In this document: positions 1 to 8,722 of the stretch, in pieces
Layout: each line of letters starts with the position of its first letter
Position numbering within the stretch: the first letter of the stretch is position 1
NCBI RefSeq assembly: GCF_020873915.1
Contig: NZ_JAHWGP010000025.1
Location: 55,891 to 119,890, forward strand
Source: Streptomyces sp. DH5
GTDB taxonomy: Bacteria; Actinomycetota; Actinomycetes; Streptomycetales; Streptomycetaceae
Direction of reading: 5' to 3'
Length of the DNA: 64,000 nt
The notes under the pieces: generated by a model
Told to the model about the DNA's origin: nothing
The model's database searches: none
The model's input: only the letters and a program-made list of their open reading frames with translations
Made by a program: the position numbers and the translations under genes

Positions 1-336
1 CGGGGCGCCGCCCGCGATCTTGGATCCGAGGAAGTTGACGATCGGGTCCTGGGCGGGCACGAAGGTCACCTTGGCGCCGGTGCGCTTCTCGAACTCCGCG
101 AGGACCTTCTTGAAGTTCTCCTGCTCGGTGCCGGACCACACGGCGGCGACCTCCAGGGTCTCGCCGTCCAGCTTCGGCAGGGTGACGGTGGTGCCGGTGT
201 CGCCCTTGGTCCCGCCGTCCGTGGTGTCGTCACCACCGTCGTCGTCGCCCCCGCAGGCGGTGAGCGAGACCGCCAGCACACCCGCGGCGAGCGCGGCGGC
301 GGTTCTCACGGCCCTGCGGGAGCGGGGGGCCGTCAT
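1..336 (-). CDS. ABC transporter sugar-binding lipoprotein, 5' part only
   Basis: This gene reads leftward off the window edge, so only about 112 N-terminal residues are present. The protein starts with a short basic stretch, a hydrophobic segment and a lipobox-like end (SLTAC) followed by an Asp/Gly/Thr-rich linker, as in Streptomyces solute-binding lipoproteins. It then enters a family 1 extracellular binding fold (TLEVAAVWSGTEQENFKKVL, then FEKRTGAKVTFVPAQDP), which is typical of carbohydrate ABC importers. By inference it is the outside-membrane receptor of a sugar importer whose permeases lie beyond the left edge. No strong ribosome site decides the start; ATG at 387 in the same frame is an alternative that would add 17 residues. 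The substrate cannot be told. Confidence 0.85.
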   Translation of the reverse strand, partial: MTAPRSRRAVRTAAALAAGVLAVSLTACGGDDDGGDDTTDGGTKGDTGTTVTLPKLDGETLEVAAVWSGTEQENFKKVLAEFEKRTGAKVTFVPAQDPIVNFLGSKIAGGAP

Positions 337-396
337 CGGGTTGCCGGGCGACCTGCGTATCCGGATGGTCCTGCTCGTCCTGCGCATCACTGCCCC

Positions 397-444
397 GTTC
401 TTCGTACTCCGTGTTCTTCGTACTCCGTGTTCTTCGTACTCCGT
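397..444. repeat. Three tandem 16-bp repeats upstream of the sugar-binding lipoprotein
   Basis: The unit gttcttcgtactccgt is repeated three times without a gap (397-412, 413-428, 429-444). A perfect palindrome cgaacgttcg follows at 456-465. The array lies between the divergently oriented lipoprotein genes and could be a regulator-binding array or simple slippage. Confidence 0.8.
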
Positions 445-622
445 CGTACTTCGCCGAACGTTCGAGCGCTGTCCCGTGCGCTCTGGTCTACGCCCGGCGC
501 CTGGGGGTGGCAAGAGTGCGTCCCGTGTCAAGTCCGCGATCGTGACCGCGTCGTGACCGGGCGTCACGTGGACGAGTGTCCCGGCTCATGACGGGCGCAC
601 GTCGAGCCGGGAGACTGGGGAC

Positions 623-1255
623 ATGTTCATCAGACGATCAGTCACCGCGGTCGCCCTCCTGGTGCTCACCACGGCGGCCTGCGGGACACAGCCGAGCGGC
701 GTGCCGGTGGCGGCGCCGCCGGAGAGCCCTCCGCAGTCCCCCGGCGCCCTGCCGTCCTCGGGCGCCCCGCGGGCCTCCGGCTCGCCCTCCGACGCCCGGC
801 CGCAGTGCGCGCGGCCGGCCGAGGCGCCCACGGTGTCCCCGTCCCCCACCGCCACCGGCACGTCGGGGCGGCCGGAGCGGAACGGCGACGGCGCGCCCCA
901 CTACGCCGAGAACCACGCCTACCGGATGCAGGCGTCCCTGAGCCCGGAGAAGCGGGCCTGGGGAACGGCGTCGGCGAAGCTCGTCCGCGCGGAGCTGGAG
1001 AAGGTGCGGGCGGCGGGCGGATCGGGTGCGTACGGAGCCTTCCCGGAGGCTCGGGTCACCGCGGCCCTCGCCCGCCTCGGCTGCGGCGAGGAGCACGGGG
1101 TCCACGTCAACAACGGCTTCTACAGCCTCCACACCGGGATGGTCTGCGTGTCCGGCCGGGTGACGCGGGACGAGCTGACCACCAGGGTGCACGGCGCCTA
1201 CGTCGAGCCCCAGCCCGGAACCGGGCCCTGCGTGAAGAACCGGGGAGGCCACTGA
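623..1255 (+). CDS. Hypothetical secreted lipoprotein
   Basis: This 210-residue protein starts at ATG after a purine-rich stretch (gggagactgggg). The N-terminus has two arginines, a hydrophobic core (VTAVALLVLTTAAC) and a lipobox cysteine near residue 20, followed by a Pro/Ser/Gly-rich linker to about residue 95. The C-terminal half looks folded and has a few cysteines (RLGCGEEHGVHVNNGF; GMVCVSGRV; GTGPCVKN). I do not recognise a named family. It probably sits outside the membrane, tethered by lipid. It is divergent from the sugar-binding gene and nearly meets the FtsK-like gene tail to tail (23 bp apart). No function is assigned. Confidence 0.75.
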   Translation: MFIRRSVTAVALLVLTTAACGTQPSGVPVAAPPESPPQSPGALPSSGAPRASGSPSDARPQCARPAEAPTVSPSPTATGTSGRPERNGDGAPHYAENHAYRMQASLSPEKRAWGTASAKLVRAELEKVRAAGGSGAYGAFPEARVTAALARLGCGEEHGVHVNNGFYSLHTGMVCVSGRVTRDELTTRVHGAYVEPQPGTGPCVKNRGGH

Positions 1256-1278
1256 CCGGCCTCCCCGCCCCCTCGGGG

Positions 1279-4200
1279 TCACAGGAGCGAGGGGACCTCC
1301 GCGGCCGAGACCTGACGTGCCGCCCGTTCCAGTGCGCTGGCGAGCAGCGCCAGGTCGGTCGGGCCGTTGCCGAGCTCGCGGACCGGGCGGCGGGCCGGGG
1401 GGTCGCCCATGCGGTGCCATTCCAGGGGGACGACCGTCGGCCGCAGGGTCGCCGTCCGCGGGATGCGGCCGGTCACCCGGCCCCCCTGGAACGCCGTCTC
1501 CGGGCCGTCCGGGCGGTCCAGCCGGCCGCGCCCCGGCACCGGGTCGTCGGGGCCCGCGTCCGGCACGGGCGGGTCGAGCGTGACGCGCAGCGTCGCCCGC
1601 CGCACCGGCTCGCTCTGTGCCGTCCGTGCGCACGGTCCCGTGGCCGTCACCAGGTGCACGCCCAGCCGTTCGCCGTCGCGCGCCACCGCGTCCAGGGCCC
1701 GCGTCACCGACCCGGCGGCGGGCCGCCCCGGTGAGCCGAGCGCGGGGGAGACCAGCGCGTCCAGGTCGTCCACGACCACCACCAGCCGGGGCAGCGCGGG
1801 CGGGGCCTCCGTCCGGCGCCGGTCCGCCGCGGGCCGCAGCCGCAGCGTCGAACTGGGCGGCGCGTCCAGGTCGCCGTTCTGTTCGTTCGTTCCGGTGCGG
1901 GAGACCGCCGTGCGCTGGGCGACCATACGGTCCGACAGCGCGCGGCCGGTGTGCCACTCCGCGAAGTCCGAACGGCCCAGCAGCTCCGCGCGCCGCTTCA
2001 GCTCGGCGCTCAGGGACTGGGCGAACTCCCGCATCCGCACCGGGTCGTTGGCGCACAGGTGCGTCGTGACGTGCGGTACGTCGGTACACACCCGCAGGCC
2101 GTCGCCGTGCCCGGGGCCCGGCGCGGGGCCGCCCCTGCCGTCGACCAGCACGATGCCCAGCCGGTCGGGGCGCTCGGCGGCGGCCAGCGAGGCGACGACC
2201 GCCCGCAGCAGTTCCGTACGGCCGCTGCCGGGCGGGCCCTCGACCAGCAGGTGCGGTCCGTCGGCGGCGAGGTCGGCGACGACCGGGCCGCGCGGGCCGG
2301 CGCCCAGTATGGCGGTGACCCGTCCGCCGAGGGCCCGGGTGTCGTCGGAGGCGTCCGCCCAGCGGGCCATCAGCGAGGCCGGGGTGGCCCGGGCCAGGCC
2401 CAGCTCGTCCAGCAGCCGCGCCGACCGGGGCAGCGGAGCGGACACCCGCGCGTGCCGTTCGCCCGGGGTGCCGTCGGTGCGCAGCGGTGCGAGCGCCCGC
2501 GCGAACCGCTCGGCCCAGGCGGGGGAGACCGCGTCGACGGTGGCGAGGGTGCCGTGGCCGACGGGGCCCGGAGGTGTGCCGGAGCCGCTGCCGGCCACCC
2601 GCAGCAGCCGCAGCGCGGTCGCCACGTCACCGCTGAGCAGGGCGACCGCCCCGCACGCGCGGAACGACGGCGTCACCGCGCAGGCCGCCTCGTACGTCTC
2701 CGTCACCGGGGACGCGGGGGAGGCGGCGGCCGTCTCGGCGAGACACAGGACGTGGATCCCCGCCCGGGGCCCGTCCAGGGTCAGCCGGGCCACCGCCTCG
2801 CGGACGTCGGCGCCGCCCGGGTCGCCGTCCACGACGACCACGGTGCGGGGGCCGTCGCCCCGCGGTGCGGGCGCGGCCGGGTGGTCCTGGTCGGCCAGGC
2901 GGCGCAGCAGTTCGTCCGCGCGGGCCGTGGCCTGCTCGTGGTCGTGCGCCAGCAGCAGGCGGCAGTCCTGGCCGTGGCCCGGGCGCAGGTGGGGCAGCCA
3001 GCCCAGCCAGGACCACTCCGCGGTGCGCTCCGCCAGCGGGCGGGAGGGGTCCGCGGCGATCAGGACGATCTCCAGACAGTCGGGCGAGTGCAGCGCCGCG
3101 AGCTGGGCCAGGACCGCGCGGGCCAGTCCGGCGAGGCGGTCGCGCGGGCCGGCCAGTCCCAGCGCGCCCACCTCGCGCAGGTCCGACGTCACCGGCACGG
3201 CGGGCAGCAGGCCCGAGCCGTCCGGAGCGGCCCGGTCGGTGGTGCCGAGCCGCACCGTGAGCGTCTCGGGATGGCCCGGCCCGCGCTCCCACAGCCGGGG
3301 GCCGGGGCCGAGCGCGGTCAGCAGCAGCGTGGCGGGGTCCGGCCAGGTCTCCGGCTGTGCGGGGGCGGCGATGACCGGCTGCGGCGCGGGCCCGTCCGGC
3401 GGCGCGGCGGGTCCGCCCCGCGTGTCCGCCGCCGCCTCCCGCTCCGCCCGGCCTCCGGTCAGGCGCCGGGCCCAGGCCCCGATGCCGCCCCGCTTGCGCT
3501 CGCCGGGGGGCTGGGGGAGGCCGGTGCCGCGGAGGGGGGTGCCCTTGCGGGAGCCCCCGGCGTCCGGTCCGTGCCGGGTGTCGGGGCCGGACGCGTCGCC
3601 GTACCGCCCGTCCCGCACCCGGCCCGTGGTGCTGCCGGTGGGGCCCTGGGGGGCCCGGGGGGGGCCGGGGGGCCCGCCGGGCGTCGCACCGGGTGCGTGG
3701 GGGGAGCCGTGGCCGTGGGGCGTCGCACCCCGCGCGTGGTGCGCGTCACGTGCGTGGTCGGCCGCGCGGGGGGAGTCGTGGTGTCCGTGGCCCGTGGTGC
3801 CGCCGGCCGGCGCTCCGGGTGCGGGCGAGGAGTCGTGGCGCCCGTCGTGCGCCGCGCCGCCGGGGAGGCCCGCGGGTGGCTCGTCGGGGACCCGGTGCCC
3901 CGGGCCGGGATGCGGGGAGGCACTGGTGCCGGCCCCGGCGTCGAGCGACCCGTATCCCGTGTGGGTCTCGTCCGCGGTGGGCCCGGGCCGCGAGACGCGC
4001 CGCCCCTTGGGCATCCGGGGCACATCGCCTCGCGCGGCGATCCGCAGCGTGCGCCCTCCGGGGCCGCCGCCGTGCTGTTCGGCCCCCGGCGCCCCGCCCT
4101 GCTCCGGCACCAGCGGCCCGGGTCCCCGGGCGGCTCGTCCCGGTGCGGTGTCCCCGCCCGGGCACCGCCCGTCGGCGGCGCGGCTCCCGTCCTCCCCGGC

Positions 4201-4995
4201 CGGGCCCGCCGAGCCGTAGGCGTGGTGGGCCGGCCCCCGGGGCGGATCGGCAGGGGCCACGCGTGCGTCCGGGCGGCCGGACGCCCCGGGGCGCGGCCCG
4301 CCCCCGGCCGCCTCACCCGCCCGCGGTCCCGGCACCCGGACGTGTCCCTCCCCGTCCGGTGTCGTCGCCGCCCGAGCGCGCGGTCCCGCGGCCGGTGTCA
4401 GGCGCAGCGCCGACTCGCCGATGCGCAGCAGCGCGCCCGGGGTCAGCCGGACCGGGCGGGGGCCCACGCGCCGCCCGTCCAGGGTGGTGCCGTTGGTGGA
4501 GCCGAGGTCGGCGACCGAGACGCGGCCGTCGGAGGCGACCGTCACCGCGCAGTGCAGCCGGGAGACGTCCGGGTCGTCGAGCGGTACGTCGGCGTCGGCG
4601 GAACGGCCTATGCGGATCTCGCCGCCGTGCAGCAGGTGCACCCCGCCCGCGTCGGGCCCGGCGACGACGTGCAGCCGGGTCGGGGCCTCGTCCAGCTCGG
4701 GATGCGGCTCGGGCTCGCCCGGGGCGCCCACCGCCAGCACCGCACCGTCGATCAGCGGCGGCTCGCCCAGGGTGCAGCGCTGGGCGTCGAGCCGCCGGTC
4801 ACCGGCGTACAGCACCGGCGCGCCGGTGGAGCCGGACGTGCCGTCGCCGCCGGAGACCGCCGAGGCCAGCGCGGACGCCACCGCGGCCAGGGCCGTGCCC
4901 GCGGGCGCCGTGACCAGCACGTCACAGCTCGTGGCCCGCTCCCGCGCGGGGGAGGAGGGCCCCAGCGGGTCTACGACGGTCAGCCGGATCTGCAT
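1279..4995 (-). CDS. FHA-domain protein with EssC/FtsK-type ATPase-like domains
   Basis: The predicted protein has 1238 residues. ATG at 4995 is chosen because gaaggga lies about 10 nt upstream and the protein then begins MQIRLTVVD. Residues about 120-200 form an FHA phosphothreonine-binding domain (GEIRIGRS, SRLHC, GSTNGTTLDG). Residues 200-640 are Pro/Gly/His-rich and probably disordered. Two FtsK/SpoIIIE-like units follow: a degenerate one (WSWLGWLPHLRPG is EssC-like), then one with GPPGSGRT at 920-927, VLVDGRGG and VVVVDDLDALV. The Walker A lysine is Arg926. Unlike EssC/EccC, no transmembrane helices are visible and no WXG100 gene is near. FHA domains often read Ser/Thr kinase output, and the divergent neighbours are two such kinases. 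The role in secretion or DNA handling is unknown. Confidence 0.85.
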   Translation of the reverse strand: MQIRLTVVDPLGPSSPARERATSCDVLVTAPAGTALAAVASALASAVSGGDGTSGSTGAPVLYAGDRRLDAQRCTLGEPPLIDGAVLAVGAPGEPEPHPELDEAPTRLHVVAGPDAGGVHLLHGGEIRIGRSADADVPLDDPDVSRLHCAVTVASDGRVSVADLGSTNGTTLDGRRVGPRPVRLTPGALLRIGESALRLTPAAGPRARAATTPDGEGHVRVPGPRAGEAAGGGPRPGASGRPDARVAPADPPRGPAHHAYGSAGPAGEDGSRAADGRCPGGDTAPGRAARGPGPLVPEQGGAPGAEQHGGGPGGRTLRIAARGDVPRMPKGRRVSRPGPTADETHTGYGSLDAGAGTSASPHPGPGHRVPDEPPAGLPGGAAHDGRHDSSPAPGAPAGGTTGHGHHDSPRAADHARDAHHARGATPHGHGSPHAPGATPGGPPGPPRAPQGPTGSTTGRVRDGRYGDASGPDTRHGPDAGGSRKGTPLRGTGLPQPPGERKRGGIGAWARRLTGGRAEREAAADTRGGPAAPPDGPAPQPVIAAPAQPETWPDPATLLLTALGPGPRLWERGPGHPETLTVRLGTTDRAAPDGSGLLPAVPVTSDLREVGALGLAGPRDRLAGLARAVLAQLAALHSPDCLEIVLIAADPSRPLAERTAEWSWLGWLPHLRPGHGQDCRLLLAHDHEQATARADELLRRLADQDHPAAPAPRGDGPRTVVVVDGDPGGADVREAVARLTLDGPRAGIHVLCLAETAAASPASPVTETYEAACAVTPSFRACGAVALLSGDVATALRLLRVAGSGSGTPPGPVGHGTLATVDAVSPAWAERFARALAPLRTDGTPGERHARVSAPLPRSARLLDELGLARATPASLMARWADASDDTRALGGRVTAILGAGPRGPVVADLAADGPHLLVEGPPGSGRTELLRAVVASLAAAERPDRLGIVLVDGRGGPAPGPGHGDGLRVCTDVPHVTTHLCANDPVRMREFAQSLSAELKRRAELLGRSDFAEWHTGRALSDRMVAQRTAVSRTGTNEQNGDLDAPPSSTLRLRPAADRRRTEAPPALPRLVVVVDDLDALVSPALGSPGRPAAGSVTRALDAVARDGERLGVHLVTATGPCARTAQSEPVRRATLRVTLDPPVPDAGPDDPVPGRGRLDRPDGPETAFQGGRVTGRIPRTATLRPTVVPLEWHRMGDPPARRPVRELGNGPTDLALLASALERAARQVSAAEVPSLL

Positions 4996-5484
4996 CGCCG
5001 TCAGCGTCCCTTCTGCGCGGGCGCCCGCGACACGGGGGGACGAAGCCGCCCCGCGGTCCCCCACCGCGGACTTCCCCCACCGCCACACGCGCACGTACGG
5101 CCAGTACTGCACGCATCCTCGCACCTGCCACCGACAACGCGCCCGCCGCCCGACAGCGAATGATCTTGATTGGTCGGCTCTGCCCGCAAAAATGCCTGAC
5201 CGGTAACGGACCGGTGATCGTTCCGAGCCCGCTTGAGATCGGTCACGTCCCCGTTTCGGCAACCAACGGACCGGGCGGAGCGTCTTTCCCGCGAACCGTC
5301 GAACACCGACGGGAACCGGTACGTAGGACCCACGCAGAGGAACGACGGCCCCACGGCAGGAGAGGCGGCATCGGAAGACGACCGGCCGGTATCCCGCGCG
5401 GCGGCACTACAGTGGGTCGGAACATTCCGCAGCAGGGTGGACCACGGTGTACGCCAGCCAAGCAAGCAGCAGGGAGCGCATGAC
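4996..5484. other. Long intergenic region between the FHA/FtsK-like gene and pkaA
   Basis: These 489 bp separate divergent genes and must carry both promoters. A plausible -10 element for pkaA is tacagt at 5408-5413, but its -35 partner is weak. Open frames across it have no recognisable domains and the codon pattern loses its regularity, so I see no gene here. Confidence 0.5.
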
Positions 5485-7170
5485 GTGCGGCCGGTAGGGA
5501 GCAAGTACCTGCTCGAGGAGCCGCTCGGGCGCGGCGCCACGGGCACCGTCTGGCGCGCACGCCAGCGGGAGACCGCCGGTGCCGAGGCGGCCGTGCCGGG
5601 ACAGCCCGGCGAGACCGTCGCGATCAAGGTCCTCAAGGAGGAGCTCGCGAGCGACGCCGACGTCGTGATGCGGTTCCTGCGCGAGCGCTCGGTCCTGCTG
5701 CGGCTCACCCATCCCAACATCGTCCGGGTCCGTGACCTGGTGGTCGAGGGCGATCTGCTGGCCCTGGTCATGGACCTCGTCGAAGGCCCCGACCTGCACC
5801 GCCACCTCCGGGAGAACGGGCCGTTCACCCCGGTCGCCGCGGCGCTGCTGACCGCGCAGGTAGCCGACGCGCTCGGCGCCAGCCACGCCGACGGCGTGGT
5901 GCACCGTGACCTCAAGCCGGCCAACGTCCTGCTGAAGCAGACCGGCGGCGAGATGCACCCGATGCTGACCGACTTCGGCATCGCCCGCCTCGCCGACTCC
6001 CCGGGCCTGACCCGCACCCACGAGTTCGTCGGCACGCCCGCGTACATCGCGCCCGAGTCCGCCGAGGGCCGCCCGCAGACCTCCGCCGTCGACATCTACG
6101 GCGCCGGCATCCTGCTGTACGAGCTGGTCACCGGCCGTCCGCCGTTCTCCGGTGGCTCCGCCCTCGAGGTGCTGCACCAGCACCTGAGCTCCGAACCGCG
6201 CCGTCCCTCCACGGTCCCCGACCCGCTGTGGACGGTCATCGAGCGCTGTCTGCGCAAGAACCCCGACGAGCGGCCCAGCGCGGAGAACCTCGCGCGCGGT
6301 CTGCGCGTCGTCGCCGACGGCATCGGCGTGCACGCGAACTCCGCGCAGATCGGCGCCGCGGAGAACGTCGGCGCGCTGCTCGCCCCCGACCCGGCGCCCG
6401 CGCCGGTGCCGGACGCCCCCGGTGCCGCGGACCCCACCCAGGTCCTGCCGCACGGCGCGGGCGGCTACGACCCCAACGGCGCCACCAGCGTCCTGCCGCA
6501 GACCGGCGGACCGGCCGGCGCCGCCGACCCCACGGCCGTGCTCCCGCCGGTGCCGCCAGGGCAGCCGGGGCAGTCCGGCGGGCCCGGCCCCGAGGACCCG
6601 CACCCCTGGCAGAACCAGCTCCGCGCGGCCCGCGACCGCAACGAGCAGACCCAGGTCCAGTACCTCGACCCCGGCCAGGACCCGCTGCGCCGCCGACCGC
6701 AGCGGCAGGTCGCCCGGCCGCCCCAGCAGCCGCCGCAGCGCCCCCAGCCGCAGCAGCCGCCGCAGCGCCCCCAGCCGCAGCCCGGCCCCGGGTACGGCTA
6801 CCCGCAGCAGCCCCAGCCGCAGCGGTACGCGCCGCCGCCCGAGCCCCAGCGACGGCAGCAGCCCCAGCCGCAGCGGTACGCGCCGCCGCCGGAGCCGCAG
6901 CGTCCCGTGCGGGAGCCGCGGCCGCCCCGGCAGCGCAGTGCCAATCCGATGCGCATCCCCGGTCTCGGCTGCCTCAAGGGATGCCTCTTCACGCTCGTCA
7001 TCCTGTTCGTCGCGGGCTGGCTGATCTGGGAACTGAGCCCGCTCCAGGACTGGATCGGCACCGGCAAGGGCTACTGGGAGCAGCTCGGCGACTGGTTCGG
7101 CACGGTGACGGGCTGGATCGAGGACCTGGGCGGCCCCGAGGAGCCCTCGGCACCCTCCGGGACGAACTGA
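5485..7170 (+). CDS. pkaA: Membrane-anchored Ser/Thr protein kinase PkaA
   Basis: This 561-residue Hanks-type kinase starts at GTG 5485, with agggag 8 nt upstream; upstream in-frame ATGs lack such a site. The kinase domain spans about residues 8-275: Gly loop GRGATGTV (15-22), catalytic Lys48 in VAIK, HRD at 140-142, DFG at 163-165 and an activation segment ending in APES. An insert of about 14 residues sits between the Gly loop and Lys48. The tail has Pro/Gln repeats (PQQPPQRPQPQ; QPQRYAPPPEPQR) and one membrane helix (FTLVILFVAGWLIW, about residue 500), with an acidic end. The order kinase-linker-helix-tail fits PkaA of S. coelicolor. The pkaB kinase follows 110 bp downstream on the same strand. 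Confidence 0.93.
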   Translation: MRPVGSKYLLEEPLGRGATGTVWRARQRETAGAEAAVPGQPGETVAIKVLKEELASDADVVMRFLRERSVLLRLTHPNIVRVRDLVVEGDLLALVMDLVEGPDLHRHLRENGPFTPVAAALLTAQVADALGASHADGVVHRDLKPANVLLKQTGGEMHPMLTDFGIARLADSPGLTRTHEFVGTPAYIAPESAEGRPQTSAVDIYGAGILLYELVTGRPPFSGGSALEVLHQHLSSEPRRPSTVPDPLWTVIERCLRKNPDERPSAENLARGLRVVADGIGVHANSAQIGAAENVGALLAPDPAPAPVPDAPGAADPTQVLPHGAGGYDPNGATSVLPQTGGPAGAADPTAVLPPVPPGQPGQSGGPGPEDPHPWQNQLRAARDRNEQTQVQYLDPGQDPLRRRPQRQVARPPQQPPQRPQPQQPPQRPQPQPGPGYGYPQQPQPQRYAPPPEPQRRQQPQPQRYAPPPEPQRPVREPRPPRQRSANPMRIPGLGCLKGCLFTLVILFVAGWLIWELSPLQDWIGTGKGYWEQLGDWFGTVTGWIEDLGGPEEPSAPSGTN

Positions 7171-7279
7171 CCCGGTCTGCCGATATGTCGACATCCGGGG
7201 GGTGATTTCCGTATCCCCGGTGAAGGCCGGCTGTCCGGACGCGTAGCTTTGGCGACAACACGCGTCGGTAGGAGCAGTC

Positions 7280-8524
7280 TTGGCACGGAGAATCGGCAGC
7301 CGGTACACCGCCCATCAGATCCTCGGGCGGGGCAGCGCCGGCACGGTGTGGCTGGGCGAGGGCCCCGACGGGCCCGTCGCCATCAAGCTGCTGCGTGAGG
7401 ATCTCTCCTCGGACCAGGAGCTCGTCGGCCGCTTCGTGCAGGAGCGGACGGCGCTGCTCGGTCTGGAGCACCCGCACGTCGTCTCCGTGCGCGACCTCGT
7501 CGTCGACGGCAACGATCTCGCGCTGGTGATGGACCTGGTCCGGGGCACCGACCTGCGCACCCGCCTCGACCGGGAGCGCAGGCTCGCCCCGGAGGCCGCG
7601 GTGGCGATCGTCGCCGACGTCGCCGACGGGCTGGCCGCGGCGCACGCGGCCGGGATCGTCCACCGGGACGTGAAGCCGGAGAACGTGCTGCTGGACATGC
7701 AGGGTCCGCTCGGGCCCGGCGGCTCGCACCGCGCCCTGCTCACCGACTTCGGTGTGGCGAAACTCATCGACACCCCGCGCCGCACCCGGGCCACGAAGAT
7801 CATCGGCACGCCGGACTACCTGGCTCCGGAGATCGTGGAGGGCCTCCCGCCGCGCGCATCGGTCGACATCTACGCCCTCGCCACGGTCCTGTACGAGCTG
7901 CTCGCGGGCTTCACGCCGTTCGGCGGCGGCCACCCGGGCGCCGTACTGCGCCGCCACGTCACCGAGACGGTCGTCCCCCTGCCCGGCATCCCGGACGAGC
8001 TGTGGCAGCTCCTGGTGCAGTGCCTGGCGAAGGCCCCGGCGTCCCGGCTGCGCGCCTCCGAGCTGGGCGCGCGCCTGCGGGAGCTGCTGCCGCTGCTGGC
8101 CGGGATGCCCCCGCTGGACGTGGACGAGCCGGACACCGAGCCCGAGGAGGAGGCGGGCGAGGCCGTCCCGGCGTCCGGTCCCTCCCGGTCCGCCGGTGAG
8201 CCCGTGCGGCGCCGTGGCGCGGTCCCGCTGGTGCCGGGCGCCAAGCCGTCCGACTCCAACCGCGACACGCACACGTCCATGAGGGTGCCCGCTCCCGACG
8301 AGCTGGCCGGCGGTGCCCGCGGTACGGCCCGCGCACCCCGCGCGTCCGGCGCCCCCCGCCCCGGTTCGGCCCGCAACCGCGCGGTCGCCCGCAGGCGCCG
8401 CCTGACCCTGGCCGTGGCGGCGGTACTCCTGGCGGCGGCCGGCACCGCCACCTGGCTCGCCACCTCCGACGACACCCCCGCCCCGCCCGAGGACACCCAG
8501 AACTCGGCCCCGGCCGTCCCCTGA
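7280..8524 (+). CDS. pkaB: Membrane-anchored Ser/Thr protein kinase PkaB
   Basis: This 414-residue kinase starts at TTG 7280, with taggag 5 nt upstream. The kinase domain begins almost at once: GRGSAGTV at 16-23, catalytic Lys36, HRD 128-130, DFG from Asp156, and the activation segment GTPDYLAPE. After an acidic Pro/Glu-rich linker, a single hydrophobic helix (LTLAVAAVLLAAAGTATWLA) lies near the C-terminus, so the kinase faces the cytoplasm and only about 25 residues are outside. It has no PASTA repeats. It is a paralogue of the preceding kinase and matches pkaB in content and order. The pair may be co-transcribed, although a 110-bp gap leaves room for a second promoter. Confidence 0.93.
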   Translation: MARRIGSRYTAHQILGRGSAGTVWLGEGPDGPVAIKLLREDLSSDQELVGRFVQERTALLGLEHPHVVSVRDLVVDGNDLALVMDLVRGTDLRTRLDRERRLAPEAAVAIVADVADGLAAAHAAGIVHRDVKPENVLLDMQGPLGPGGSHRALLTDFGVAKLIDTPRRTRATKIIGTPDYLAPEIVEGLPPRASVDIYALATVLYELLAGFTPFGGGHPGAVLRRHVTETVVPLPGIPDELWQLLVQCLAKAPASRLRASELGARLRELLPLLAGMPPLDVDEPDTEPEEEAGEAVPASGPSRSAGEPVRRRGAVPLVPGAKPSDSNRDTHTSMRVPAPDELAGGARGTARAPRASGAPRPGSARNRAVARRRRLTLAVAAVLLAAAGTATWLATSDDTPAPPEDTQNSAPAVP

Positions 8525-8538
8525 CCCCCTCCCCCCAA

Positions 8539-8559
8539 GGGGCGCGGGGAACTGCGCGA
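8539..8559 (+). repeat. Dispersed Streptomyces intergenic element, copy 1
   Basis: The 21-bp word ggggcgcggggaactgcgcga lies just after pkaB. The exact reverse complement occurs at 35435-35455 after hupA. From memory this motif is scattered through Streptomyces intergenic regions, usually near gene ends. Confidence 0.75.
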
Positions 8560-8565
8560 AGGGGG

Positions 8566-8587
8566 TCCGGGGGCGAAGCCCCCAGGA
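8566..8587 (+). terminator. Probable terminator after pkaB
   Basis: A short GC-rich hairpin, gggggc-gaa-gccccc (569-583 within the interval), is extended imperfectly by tcc/gga. There is no U-tract, which is usual for Streptomyces. Confidence 0.55.
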
Positions 8588-8722
8588 CGGGAAGGGAAGG
8601 GGCGGCGGGGGCGAGAGAAGTCCGTGCCCGCGCCCCCGCCCGACCAGCCGCCCCACGCCCCCGCGCCCTCCACACCGGCCACCCGGCATGGCCCGGTACC
8701 GGAAGCCGTTACGCTGGAGGGC

